NCBI RefSeq assembly: GCF_902364365.1
Contig: NZ_CABJDN010000001.1
Location: 682,001 to 746,000, forward strand
From: Bacteroides intestinalis
GTDB taxonomy: Bacteria; Bacteroidota; Bacteroidia; Bacteroidales; Bacteroidaceae
Direction of reading: 5' to 3'
Length of the DNA: 64,000 bases
Part shown: positions 47,801 through 56,712 of the stretch, piece after piece
Position numbering within the stretch: the stretch's first letter is position 1
How the letters are laid out: each line of letters begins with the position of its first letter
Position numbers and translations under genes: made by a program
The notes under the pieces: model-generated
The model's database searches: none
The model's input: only the letters and a program-made list of their open reading frames with translations
What the model was told of the DNA's origin: nothing

Positions 47801-48376
47801 ATGAAAACATTATTCAAATCCCTTAAAATAACACTTGCATTTTGCGTGTTCTTCTCTGTATTCTATATCCTTATCCTGTGGATATTTGCCCAGATGGCAG
47901 GTCCCAATAAGGGTAATGCGGAAGTAGCGACCCTGGATGGTAAAGTTGTCGGTGCCGCTAATGTTGGGCAGATGTTCACAAAAGACATCTACTTCTGGGG
48001 ACGCCCTTCCCATGCCGGTGACGGTTATGATGCTACCAGTTCTTCCGGTAGTAACAAAGGCCCTACCAACGAAGAATATCTTTCGGAAGTAGAAGCCCGT
48101 ATCGACACTTTCCTCGTACACCATCCTTATCTGAACCGTAAAGATGTTCCGGCAGAAATGGTAACCGCCAGTGCTTCGGGGCTTGATCCGGATATTACTC
48201 CCGCCAGTGCTTATGTACAGGTGAAACGCGTAGCCCAGGCACGTGGCATGGATGAGGCACAAGTAAAGGCTCTTGTAGACAATGCAGTGCAGAAGCCGCT
48301 TCTCGGCCTTTTCGGTACGAAGAAGGTGAATGTACTGAAACTGAATATCGCATTGGAAGAAGCGAATAAGAAATAA
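47801..48376 (+). CDS. kdpC: KdpC, accessory subunit
   Basis: A 191-residue protein with one N-terminal transmembrane helix (~8-30) and a large soluble domain. The motifs FWGRPSHAGDGYDATSSSGS and ASASGLDPDITPASAYVQ are characteristic of KdpC. It helps the assembly and ATP affinity of the Kdp pump. It is followed by a strong terminator-like hairpin (48389-48467), which may separate the ATPase genes from the porin and sensor genes. Confidence 0.97.
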   Translation: MKTLFKSLKITLAFCVFFSVFYILILWIFAQMAGPNKGNAEVATLDGKVVGAANVGQMFTKDIYFWGRPSHAGDGYDATSSSGSNKGPTNEEYLSEVEARIDTFLVHHPYLNRKDVPAEMVTASASGLDPDITPASAYVQVKRVAQARGMDEAQVKALVDNAVQKPLLGLFGTKKVNVLKLNIALEEANKK

Positions 48377-48388
48377 CTTTAGGTTGGT

Positions 48389-48467
48389 AGAGAGGCGGAC
48401 AGATTCCATTCATATTTTGCCATGGTGATGTCTAAAACAGGGTGAATGGAACGCTGCCTCTCTTTTT
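48389..48467 (+). terminator. Terminator after kdpC
   Basis: The outer arms AGAGAGGC (48389-48396) and GCCTCTCT (48456-48463) and inner arms TTCCATTCA (48404-48412) and TGAATGGAA (48443-48451) build one long hairpin followed by TTTTT. The downstream porin and sensor genes may depend on read-through or another promoter. Confidence 0.7.
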
Positions 48468-48504
48468 AAAAGACAACTTTACTTTAAAAAAGATTGAATG
48501 AATT

Positions 48505-49254
48505 ATGAAAAGATTAAGAAACAATATTTTTGCGACAGCAGCAGTTGCTGTTGCCTGTATTTTAGGAACTACAAGTGCAAAGGCTCAGGAATTTACTGTG
48601 CAGGGTGATTTAGTCAGCTCTTACGTCTGGCGTGGTGTTTATCAGACCGGAGCAAGTTTCCAGCCGACTTTAGGATTCAGCATAGGTGATTTTTCTGTGA
48701 CAGCCTGGGGCTCGACAGACTTCGATGGTAATAAATCTTCAGAAGGACTGGCAAGCAAGGAGATAGACCTGACGGCTGCTTATGCTTTAGGTGAATCAGG
48801 ACCCACACTGTCCGTAGCAAGTCTATGGTGGGCAGGTCAGGGAGCCGGGAAGTACTTCAACTTCAAGAGCCATGAGACTGCTCACTTCTTTGAAGCAGGT
48901 TTGGCTTATACGTTGCCTTGCGAGAAACTTCCTTTGTCTATGGCATGGTATCTGATGTTTGCCGGTGCCGATAAGAATGAGGAAGGTAAGCAAAATTATT
49001 CTTCCTATTGCGAACTGAACTATCCGTTCAGCGTGAAGTCGGTAGATTTGAATGCAACTGTAGGATTCGTTCCTTATAAAACTTATACGGTAGGATATGG
49101 AAATTCCGGTTTTGCTTTTACCAATGTAGCGTTGAAAGCTACCACGGCTATCAGGATAACAGATTCGTTTTCATTGCCTATCTTTGCGCAAGCTATCTGG
49201 AATCCATGTTTGGAGGACGCTCATTTGGTATTTGGTATAACGTTGAAACCGTGA
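48505..49254 (+). CDS. Porin-like outer-membrane protein (TorF-type) inside the kdp locus
   Basis: A 249-residue protein with a Sec signal (ending SAKAQE). The mature N-terminus VQGDLVSSYVWRGVYQTGASFQP resembles the Gcw_chp/TorF putative porin family, and alternating beta strands continue to the C-terminus (HLVFGITLKP). It stands between kdpC and the kdpD-like gene in the same orientation. This suggests an outer-membrane step linked to potassium supply, but the solute is not known. Confidence 0.75.
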   Translation: MKRLRNNIFATAAVAVACILGTTSAKAQEFTVQGDLVSSYVWRGVYQTGASFQPTLGFSIGDFSVTAWGSTDFDGNKSSEGLASKEIDLTAAYALGESGPTLSVASLWWAGQGAGKYFNFKSHETAHFFEAGLAYTLPCEKLPLSMAWYLMFAGADKNEEGKQNYSSYCELNYPFSVKSVDLNATVGFVPYKTYTVGYGNSGFAFTNVALKATTAIRITDSFSLPIFAQAIWNPCLEDAHLVFGITLKP

Positions 49255-49265
49255 TAACTAAAGAT

Positions 49266-49347
49266 TAGGCACGGATTACGCGGATTACACGGATTAATAA
49301 CTGCATACAGTAAGAAATTTGTGTAATCCGCGTAATCCGCGCCTAAA
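49266..49347. repeat. Long palindromic intergenic repeat (copy 2 of a family)
   Basis: Arms of 26 nt (49266-49291 and 49322-49347) pair with one mismatch. They contain CGGATTAC-type units every 9 bp and the outer TTAGGC/GCCTAA ends. The design is the same as at 39747-39833. It ends 9 bp before the kdpD-like ATG, so in mRNA it would fold directly upstream of the ribosome-binding region. Confidence 0.7.
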
Positions 49348-49356
49348 AATGAAAGT

Positions 49357-50481
49357 ATGGACAGAGAACAAAGCGTACAGCACTTCCTCGACCTGATTAA
49401 GAAGTCCCGTCGTGGCAAGTTCAAGATCTACATCGGCATGATTGCCGGTGTAGGTAAGTCGTATCGGATGCTCCAGGAAGCCCATGAATTGCTGGGCAAC
49501 GGTGTAGACGTGCAAATCGGCTACATCGAAACCCACGGACGTGCTGGGACGGAAGTATTATTAGAAGGGCTCCCCGTTGTCCCCCGCCGTCGGATATTTT
49601 ATAAAGGCAAGGAACTGGAAGAGATGGATTTGGAGGGTATTATCCGTATCCATCCCGATATTGTCATTGTAGACGAACTGGCGCATACCAATGTAGAGGG
49701 CAGCCGAAACGAGAAGCGCTGGCAAGACGTGATGGCTCTGCTGGACGAAGGTATCAATGTGATTTCCGCCGTCAACATCCAGCACATTGAAAGCGTCAAC
49801 GAAGAAGTTCAGGGTATCTCCGGTATCGAAGTCAAAGAGCGTATCCCTGACAGTGTATTACAGGAAGCGGATGAAGTGGTGAACATCGACCTCACTGCCG
49901 AAGAACTCATCACCCGCCTGAAAGCCGGTAAAATCTATAAACCGGAGAAAGTACCCATGGCGTTGAATAACTTCTTCAAAACCGAGAATATCCTTCAATT
50001 GCGTGAATTGGCTTTGAAGGAAGTAGCGTTGCGTGTGGAGAAGAAAGTGGAGAATGAAGTGGTCGTTTCCAGTGTAGGAGTCCGGCATGAGAAGTTTCTG
50101 GCATGCATCAGCAGTAAGGAGAAGACGCCCCGACGCATCATTCGTAAGGCGGCACGTCTGGCAACCCGTTACAATACTTCTTTTATAGCCCTATATGTAC
50201 AAACACCCCGCGAGAGTGCTGACCGTATCGACCTGGCAAGCCAGCGCTATCTGTTGAATCACTTTAAGTTGGTCACTGAGTTGGATGGTGAAGTGGTTCA
50301 GGTACAATCCAAAGATGTATTGGATGCCATCATCCGTACTTGTAAAGAGAGACAGATCACTTCTGTTTGTATGGGCAGTCCTTCTTTCCGTTTACCTCAA
50401 TCCTTGTTTATGGTGTTGAAATACAGAAAATTTGTGAATGATTTAGCTCAGGCAAACGTAGATTTGATTATACTTGCATAA
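49357..50481 (+). CDS. KdpD sensor part (KdpD domain plus universal stress domain), separate protein
   Basis: A 374-residue soluble protein equal to the N-terminal cytoplasmic half of KdpD. It has a Walker A-like loop (GMIAGVGKS, ~28-36), the HGRAGTE motif, a Walker B-like VDELAHTN and a C-terminal universal-stress-protein domain (~245-374; HEKFLACISS, YKRFVNDLA-like end). No transmembrane helices or histidine kinase domain are present. These are on the next gene, 21 bp downstream, making a two-protein KdpD. The N-terminal part senses potassium or turgor-related signals in other bacteria. Confidence 0.9.
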   Translation: MDREQSVQHFLDLIKKSRRGKFKIYIGMIAGVGKSYRMLQEAHELLGNGVDVQIGYIETHGRAGTEVLLEGLPVVPRRRIFYKGKELEEMDLEGIIRIHPDIVIVDELAHTNVEGSRNEKRWQDVMALLDEGINVISAVNIQHIESVNEEVQGISGIEVKERIPDSVLQEADEVVNIDLTAEELITRLKAGKIYKPEKVPMALNNFFKTENILQLRELALKEVALRVEKKVENEVVVSSVGVRHEKFLACISSKEKTPRRIIRKAARLATRYNTSFIALYVQTPRESADRIDLASQRYLLNHFKLVTELDGEVVQVQSKDVLDAIIRTCKERQITSVCMGSPSFRLPQSLFMVLKYRKFVNDLAQANVDLIILA

Positions 50482-50502
50482 AATTTAATTCATCAGTGCA
50501 TT

Positions 50503-51942
50503 ATGAATATTCGTACTAAATTAATACTCAGTGTAGGCATTCTGGCCGGTATGATCATTCTGCTGGTTGCTCTCTCCGTAGTGAATCTTCAGATACTGAC
50601 AGCTACCGAACCGGACAGTCCTGCCGCCATGCCCGGACTGGAACGTGCTTTGCTGTGGATTTCCGTTACAGGTGCTATTTGTATTCTTGCCAGTATCGTG
50701 TTGCTGGTCTGGCTTCCCCGTTCCATCAATAAGCCGATTCAGGAACTGACGCGTGGTATTCTTGAAATCGCCAATCATAACTATGAGAAACGTCTGGATA
50801 TGAGCGGACACGAGGAATTCCGCCAAGTGGCCGATAGCTTCAACAGTATGGCTGAGCGCCTGGCAGAATATCGTGCCAGTACGCTGAACGATATTCTTTC
50901 TGCCAAGAAGTTCCTTGAAGCCGTTGTGAACAGTATTCATGAACCTATTATCGGTCTGAATTGCGAGCATGAAATACTCTTTATCAATAAAGAAGCACTC
51001 ACCGTGTTGAATCTGAAGCGTGAAGATGTAATTCGCCACTCTGCCGAGGAACTTTCCTTAAAGAATGACCTTCTTCGCCGTCTGGTTCGGGAGCTGATTA
51101 CTCCGGGGGAGAAGAAAGAACCCTTGAAAATTTATGCGGATAATAAGGAAAGCTACTTCCAGGCTTCTTACATCACCATTATGAATACGGATGCCGATAC
51201 GGATGAACCGCAGAACCTGGGTGATGTGATCCTGCTGAAAAATATCACCGAATTTAAAGAGTTGGATTCTGCCAAAACTACCTTTATCTCCACCATCTCC
51301 CATGAACTGAAAACGCCAATTTCAGCTATTCTCATGAGTTTGCAATTGTTGGAAGACAAGCGGGTAGGCGCTCTGAATGATGAGCAAGAGCAATTATCAA
51401 AGAGTATCAAGGAAAATGCCGACCGCCTGCTGGGTATCACCGGTGAACTTCTGAATATGACGCAAGTAGAGGCAGGAAAGCTTCAGATGATGCCGAAGAT
51501 AACCAAACCTATCGAACTTATAGAATATGCTATTAAAGCCAATCAGGTTCAGGCAGATAAGTTCGGTATACAGATAGAAGTGGAATATCCGGAGGAAAAG
51601 ATGCCCAAACTGTTTGTGGATAGTGAGAAGATAGCCTGGGTGCTGACGAACCTTCTGAGCAATGCAGTCCGTTATTCAAAGGAAAACGGACGTGTTGTTA
51701 TTGGTGCCAAGCGTGATGAAGACTTTGTTGAACTGTATGTGCAGGATTTCGGTAAAGGTATCGATCCCCGTTATCATCAGAGCATTTTCGACCGTTATTT
51801 CCGTGTGCCCGGCACAAAGGTACAAGGTAGTGGATTGGGACTTTCCATTTCAAAAGATTTTGTGGAGGCACATGGGGGAACACTGACGGTGGAAAGCGAA
51901 TTGCGGAAAGGAAGCAAGTTTATTATGCGGCTGAAGGCATAA
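50503..51942 (+). CDS. Sensor histidine kinase, kinase part of a split KdpD-like system
   Basis: A 479-residue inner-membrane kinase. Two transmembrane helices (~8-30 and ~48-70) are followed by a HAMP domain (~70-125), a PAS domain (~135-250), a HisKA domain with phospho-acceptor His267 (TISHELKTP) and an HATPase domain (N-box NLLSNAVRYS, GKGIDP, GLGLSISKD). Only ~17-20 periplasmic residues lie between the helices, so it probably senses within the membrane or through the KdpD-like protein encoded 21 bp upstream. Its likely target is the NtrC-type regulator at 41557. The membrane part has two helices, whereas classical KdpD has four. Confidence 0.88.
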   Translation: MNIRTKLILSVGILAGMIILLVALSVVNLQILTATEPDSPAAMPGLERALLWISVTGAICILASIVLLVWLPRSINKPIQELTRGILEIANHNYEKRLDMSGHEEFRQVADSFNSMAERLAEYRASTLNDILSAKKFLEAVVNSIHEPIIGLNCEHEILFINKEALTVLNLKREDVIRHSAEELSLKNDLLRRLVRELITPGEKKEPLKIYADNKESYFQASYITIMNTDADTDEPQNLGDVILLKNITEFKELDSAKTTFISTISHELKTPISAILMSLQLLEDKRVGALNDEQEQLSKSIKENADRLLGITGELLNMTQVEAGKLQMMPKITKPIELIEYAIKANQVQADKFGIQIEVEYPEEKMPKLFVDSEKIAWVLTNLLSNAVRYSKENGRVVIGAKRDEDFVELYVQDFGKGIDPRYHQSIFDRYFRVPGTKVQGSGLGLSISKDFVEAHGGTLTVESELRKGSKFIMRLKA

Positions 51943-51947
51943 GAAAT

Positions 51948-52009
51948 AGTGATAAGTGATTAACTGGTTGAATGATATGACCTGATGGGAGAGTTAATCA
52001 CTTATCACT
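51948..52009. terminator. Perfect 18-bp palindrome between convergent genes
   Basis: AGTGATAAGTGATTAACT (51948-51965) and its exact complement (51992-52009) surround a 26-nt loop. It starts 5 bp after the kinase stop and ends before the stop of the minus-strand S9 peptidase, so it may terminate both. It lacks a typical T-run. Confidence 0.55.
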
Positions 52010-52021
52010 AAACGTTAAGCA

Positions 52022-54271
52022 CTATCTTTTCACTTCATCCCACTTCGGCGGATTCCCGTTCATCAAATGACGTACAAAGAAATCATAGCGTTTATGTTCC
52101 CCGAAGTCTTCTCCCATCGTGTGGTGTGCACCGGGAATCACTACCAGTTCAAAATCTTTGTTGGCTTTTATCAGTGCGTTCACTACCTGCATGGTTGAGG
52201 CAGGATCTACATTGTCGTCCAGTTCGCCTACCACCAGCATCAGGGGGCGGCTCAGCAAATGGGCATTCTCTACATTCGATCCTTCCTTGTATTGATCTCC
52301 TACGGGATATCCCAGCCAGAGTTCGTTCCACCAGATTTTATCCATGCGGTTGTCGTGGCAGCCACAGGCGGAATAAGCGGCTTTGTAGAATTCGGGATGC
52401 AGCAGCACGGCAGTGGTGGATTCCTGACCTCCGGCAGAACAGCCGTAGATACCTACGCGATCCATATCCATATACTGATACTTCTCTCCGGCAGCTTTAA
52501 TCCAGGCGATGTGATCGGGAAGTCCTGCATCTTTCAGATTCTTGTAGCATACGTTCTCGAATTCACGTGAACGGAAAGAAGTTCCCATTCCGTCTACCAT
52601 GACGACGATAAAACCGAGTTCGGCAAGGGAAGTCATGTACCAGTTGTACGGAATGAATGTTTTGGGGACATACTGGTCGCCGGGACCTTGATAGATATAT
52701 TCAATCACCGGATACTTCCGGTTCGGGTCGAAATTGGTAGGGCGTACAATCAATCCCCACATATCCGTTTTCCCGTCGCGGCCCTTGGCGGTAAATACTT
52801 CCGGTGCTTTCCAGCCTTCTGCTTCCAGACGACTGATATCGGCTGTCTCCAGCGGCATCACCACCTTGCCATCTTCGGCACTGCGCAATACGGTAACAGG
52901 AGCTTTGTTTATCATAGAGTAAACGTCTACCAGATAATTCATATCTCCCGAGAACCAGGCACGGTGCATTCCTTCTTCCGGAGTAAGGCAAACCAAGTCT
53001 TTCCCGTCGAAACCAATGCGGTAATAGCGGATGAGATAAGGGTCCTCACCGGGTTGTACACCATTTGCGGAGAAATAAATCTGTCGGTTGTCCTCGTCTA
53101 CGCGGAGCACTTCGCGCACATACCATTCGCCGCGGGTTATCTGATGGATGGGCTGTGCGGTAGTGCGGTCGTACATGTACAGGTGGTTCCAGTTATCCCG
53201 TTCGCTCATCCAGATGATGTGCTTGTTGTCCTTTAGGTCGTGACGGAAACGGCGGGTATAGTTCACGTATTTGTCAGAGGTTTCTTCTATCAGAGGACGC
53301 ACGACGCCTGTCTCGGCAGAGAGTTCAAGTACACGATATGCCTGATGTCCGCGCTGGTTGTACTCGAAGGTAACGGAACGGCTGTCCGGGTTCCATTCGG
53401 GACCGTATATTTCATACTGCCGGTCGAAGAGGTCGGTGCTGGGGATGATGCCTCGTCCTGTTTCAACTTCATAAATGCAAGGTATCTTGAAAGGAAGTTC
53501 GTCTCCTGGTTTGGCATATTCCTGCTTGTGCAGCTTCGGTTGGAGTTGATCTGCCGGAGAAGACTCTACATAGTACACATAGCGTTTCTCTACCGGGCGG
53601 ATTTTGCAGGATGCCACCTTCTTGCTGTCCGGAGACCAGCGGATATAAGCTGAGTAATAGTTGCTGAGTGTACCGTCAAGGCTCAACTGCTTCTCTTTTC
53701 CCGTGGCAAGTTCCTTCACATATACATTCTGATTTTTGATATAGGCGGTATACTTTCCATCGGGTGAAGTTACGGGAGCGGCTTCTTTTTCGTCATCCCG
53801 CTCCATCCAGTGCTTCTGTGGTGCATTACGGTCGGGCAGGCTGCCTTCATTTACCAACTGATTCTTGCGGGTGGTGTACATCCAGCGCTGGTTGCCGAAT
53901 ACAAAACGAAGCGTATCTAAGCTCGGGTTCACCCGTAGCCGTTCCAGTTGGATTGCCTCGGGCTTTACTTCTTTGCCGGATGCGTTGCTCAGTGCACTTG
54001 CCAGACGCTTGTGGTCGAACAACTCCTTTCTGTTTTTCTTGTCTGCGTTCACCGATACGTAGATACGGCCTTCGGGCGTATTGCGTACATACCAGAACTG
54101 ATGTGTGCCTTCTATCCACTGCGGCGTGACGTTGGAGTAGAAAACTTTGTTGGCACTGAATTTCTCTCTCAATGCGTAGGCACGGTTATAATCGTCCACC
54201 GTGCCTTGTGCGAAAGCCATGCCCCCGCTAAGGAGCATGGCTATCGACAAACCTAACTTACAAACATTCAT
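52022..54271 (-). CDS. S9-family serine peptidase with DPP-IV-type propeller
   Basis: A 749-residue exported peptidase with a Sec signal (ending MAFAQG). It has an N-terminal beta-propeller of the DPPIV_N type (~90-480) and an alpha/beta hydrolase domain (~520-745). The catalytic triad is Ser612 (YGCSAGG), Asp685/686 (ELDDNVDP) and His716/717 (GAHHTMG). S9 enzymes prefer Pro-containing peptides. The EE motif that holds the peptide N-terminus in true DPP-IV was not found by eye, so the exact mode is uncertain. It is the last gene of a minus-strand operon, 13 bp after GH127, which suggests use on proline-rich glycoprotein backbones. Confidence 0.88.
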   Translation of the reverse strand: MNVCKLGLSIAMLLSGGMAFAQGTVDDYNRAYALREKFSANKVFYSNVTPQWIEGTHQFWYVRNTPEGRIYVSVNADKKNRKELFDHKRLASALSNASGKEVKPEAIQLERLRVNPSLDTLRFVFGNQRWMYTTRKNQLVNEGSLPDRNAPQKHWMERDDEKEAAPVTSPDGKYTAYIKNQNVYVKELATGKEKQLSLDGTLSNYYSAYIRWSPDSKKVASCKIRPVEKRYVYYVESSPADQLQPKLHKQEYAKPGDELPFKIPCIYEVETGRGIIPSTDLFDRQYEIYGPEWNPDSRSVTFEYNQRGHQAYRVLELSAETGVVRPLIEETSDKYVNYTRRFRHDLKDNKHIIWMSERDNWNHLYMYDRTTAQPIHQITRGEWYVREVLRVDEDNRQIYFSANGVQPGEDPYLIRYYRIGFDGKDLVCLTPEEGMHRAWFSGDMNYLVDVYSMINKAPVTVLRSAEDGKVVMPLETADISRLEAEGWKAPEVFTAKGRDGKTDMWGLIVRPTNFDPNRKYPVIEYIYQGPGDQYVPKTFIPYNWYMTSLAELGFIVVMVDGMGTSFRSREFENVCYKNLKDAGLPDHIAWIKAAGEKYQYMDMDRVGIYGCSAGGQESTTAVLLHPEFYKAAYSACGCHDNRMDKIWWNELWLGYPVGDQYKEGSNVENAHLLSRPLMLVVGELDDNVDPASTMQVVNALIKANKDFELVVIPGAHHTMGEDFGEHKRYDFFVRHLMNGNPPKWDEVKR

Positions 54272-54284
54272 ATCTAACTAACCT

Positions 54285-56690
54285 TTATTGTACTTCCCAT
54301 TCATAAACACCTGCTGCATGTTTGTCCGGCAGGGTGATTTCCAGTTTTACTGATTTAGTCTTCACGGGATCAAAGTTTACGGTGTTTCCCGCACCTTTTA
54401 CAACGCCATATTTGTCGGCACCTGTGACGGGGTGCCACTGGCCTTGTGCATCTTTATAATATACCTTCCAGCTTTTCGGTACACGGCAACCGCCCCAGGG
54501 AGCATCATCGAACCAATATACGGTGGAACTTGATACGGTAGCTTCTGCCGGGAACTCATACGTGATCCATTCCGTAGTTCCCTGTTTGGGCCACCAATGA
54601 TAGTAGGGCAGGGAGCGGTCGTTTTCATCTTTCGGAACCAGGCGGTCGTTGATGGCTGAAATGGAGCTTGCGCGGTGGGATGCGTCTATTTTACTTTCCG
54701 AAGCCAGTGTGGCAGGCATGGCAGGGCGGGATGCGCTCAGCTCTTGCGGCAACCATACTTCCATAGCTCCCGAACCACGGTGGGCCCATGCGTAGTAAGG
54801 TATCAGTGTCAGGTTCACATCGGTAGTGGTCAGGCGACCCTGATCGTCATAGCCAAGTGTCTGTGCGCCGGTCTTCAATTGGTTGATGCCATACAGCAGA
54901 TCGGGCTTTTCTACCACTTCAAACTTAGGGTTGCGGTTCATGAATACGCTGAAGATGTCGAAGTTGTTATCCGGGAATTCTGCACAGTATACAATCGGTC
55001 CGCGTTCTACGGCAATGCGTCCGCGGTCGGCTTCCACCTTATTGTTGGCTTTCACGGTGCGCGGTTCCATGTCGAAGTGTACTTCCACCTTATCACCCTT
55101 TTTCCAACGGCGGTCGATGCAGAAATAGCCATCCTTCAGTTCATTCTGTACGGCTTCTCCGTTTACTTTCACTGTGTACTTCAGACGCTTGCCGTCACTA
55201 TAGGTATACAGGTCGCTGGGAACTACCTGACCCCGAACCCATCCGGGAATACGGACTTTCAGGTTGAAGGGGCCGGCGTTATTCTTGTTGATGTCGATGG
55301 TGATGTCACCGTTCCACGGGTATTTGGTGGTTTGCTCGATAGAAACAGCTTTGCCACCCACTTTCAGGTCGGAAGTATTGGACATGAAGAGGTTAACGTA
55401 AACGTCTTTATCCTTCACTGCGTAGATATACCCCGGCAGGGATGGAATGAAACGGCAGATGTTGGACGGGCAGCAGGCACAACCGAACCAGGGCTGACGT
55501 TGATGCTGTCCCATACTTTCCAGTGGGTTGGGATAGAAGAAACCGCCGCCATCTAAGGATACGCCTGAAATCAGACCATTGTATAAAGTGCGTTCCAGTA
55601 CATCGTAGTATTTGGATTCACCGTGCAGGAGGAAGAGACGGTAGTTGACGTACACGTTGCCGATGGCAGCACAAGTCTCGCAATAGGCTGACATATTGGG
55701 CAATTCGTAGTTCTTGCCGAAAGCCTCTCCGGCTGCTGTGGCTCCGATACCGCCGGTGATGTAATATTTCTTGCCCACGATATTATCCCAAATGCGGTCG
55801 ATGGCATGAATATAGGCAGTGTCTCCCGTCAGGGCGGCTACATCGGCCATACCTGCATACATATAGGCAGCGCGAACGGCATGTCCCACAGCTTCATCTT
55901 GCTGAACCACCGGTTTATGTGCCTGGCTGTATTCATCGGTACGGCTGGTATATCCACGCTGGTCGAGGAAGAACTTGGCCTGGTCGAGGTACTTTTGGTC
56001 TCCGGTGACCAGATAAAGTTTGGCAAGTGCCATTTCAGCGATCTGGTGTCCGGGAACGCGGATTTGCTGTCCTTCGCCTGTACCGATTTCACGGCATACG
56101 CAGTCGGCATATCGGATGGCGATATTGAGGAAGTTCTTCTTCCCGGTAGCCTGGTAGTGGGCGATGGCGCCTTCCACCATGTGTCCCAGGTTGTAGAACT
56201 CGTGGCTCAGGTCTTCTACCTTTTCCCAACGTTTGCTTCCCGCCCATTCATGGGGATGTTTCGGATTCATGGTTCGGCTGGTGTAGAGGTAGCCGTCCGC
56301 TTCCTGTGCGGCGGCTACGATGACGAGCACGCTGTCGATGTATTTGGCCAGTTTCTTATCGGGATATGTCTGCAACAGGTAGCTGGCACCTTCGATGGTT
56401 TTGTATACGTCCGTATCGTCGAAAGCCAGTCCGCCTACTTTAATGGTATCACTGGGGTGGGCTGCGTTGACGAAGTTCTGGTATCTTCCGGTTTCCTCGC
56501 ACTTGCTGAATGCCAGGGGGATGGTTACCTCTCGGCTCGCGTTGAGGCGTTGTCCCCAGAAGGAGTCGGTTACTTTCACCGAGGTGAAAGGTACGGGATC
56601 GATGGGATACCCGTGCGATTGGTTTTTCACTTGCGCCTGGCTGCCTACGGTGGCGGCAACCAGCAGGGTGGTAACTAATACTTTTCTCAT
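54285..56690 (-). CDS. GH127 beta-L-arabinofuranosidase with C-terminal carbohydrate-binding-like domain
   Basis: An 801-residue exported enzyme (signal ATVGSQAQ). The (alpha/alpha)6 barrel spans ~25-430 and beta domains follow. The cysteine-glycosidase motif CACCPSN holds the likely nucleophile Cys406 and zinc ligands, together with YCETCAAIGN. The last ~130 residues (TVYWFDDAPWGGCRVPKSWK ...) look like a discoidin/F5-8-type module. The family's characterised member removes beta-L-arabinofuranose from hydroxyproline-linked oligosaccharides. It is 22 bp downstream of GH43 in the minus-strand operon. A second GH127 lies on the opposite side of the divergent promoter. Confidence 0.92.
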   Translation of the reverse strand: MRKVLVTTLLVAATVGSQAQVKNQSHGYPIDPVPFTSVKVTDSFWGQRLNASREVTIPLAFSKCEETGRYQNFVNAAHPSDTIKVGGLAFDDTDVYKTIEGASYLLQTYPDKKLAKYIDSVLVIVAAAQEADGYLYTSRTMNPKHPHEWAGSKRWEKVEDLSHEFYNLGHMVEGAIAHYQATGKKNFLNIAIRYADCVCREIGTGEGQQIRVPGHQIAEMALAKLYLVTGDQKYLDQAKFFLDQRGYTSRTDEYSQAHKPVVQQDEAVGHAVRAAYMYAGMADVAALTGDTAYIHAIDRIWDNIVGKKYYITGGIGATAAGEAFGKNYELPNMSAYCETCAAIGNVYVNYRLFLLHGESKYYDVLERTLYNGLISGVSLDGGGFFYPNPLESMGQHQRQPWFGCACCPSNICRFIPSLPGYIYAVKDKDVYVNLFMSNTSDLKVGGKAVSIEQTTKYPWNGDITIDINKNNAGPFNLKVRIPGWVRGQVVPSDLYTYSDGKRLKYTVKVNGEAVQNELKDGYFCIDRRWKKGDKVEVHFDMEPRTVKANNKVEADRGRIAVERGPIVYCAEFPDNNFDIFSVFMNRNPKFEVVEKPDLLYGINQLKTGAQTLGYDDQGRLTTTDVNLTLIPYYAWAHRGSGAMEVWLPQELSASRPAMPATLASESKIDASHRASSISAINDRLVPKDENDRSLPYYHWWPKQGTTEWITYEFPAEATVSSSTVYWFDDAPWGGCRVPKSWKVYYKDAQGQWHPVTGADKYGVVKGAGNTVNFDPVKTKSVKLEITLPDKHAAGVYEWEVQ

Positions 56691-56712
56691 GGTTATTATT
56701 CGTTTTATGGTA

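Noticed and set aside
49357..51942. Split kdpD as a recent frameshift or nonsense mutation
   Set aside because: The second protein has its own start, membrane helices, HAMP and PAS domains, and differs in design from the C-terminal half of classical KdpD.
39855..52013. Shared 18-nt word at 39855 and 51996 as attachment sites of a mobile island
   Set aside because: No integrase or transfer gene lies between them, the word is AT-rich and simple, and the interval holds housekeeping-type kdp genes.
55806..56678. Plus-strand reading frame of 290 codons opposite GH127
   Set aside because: It is a shadow of the GC-rich GH127 gene, whose catalytic motifs are intact on the minus strand.
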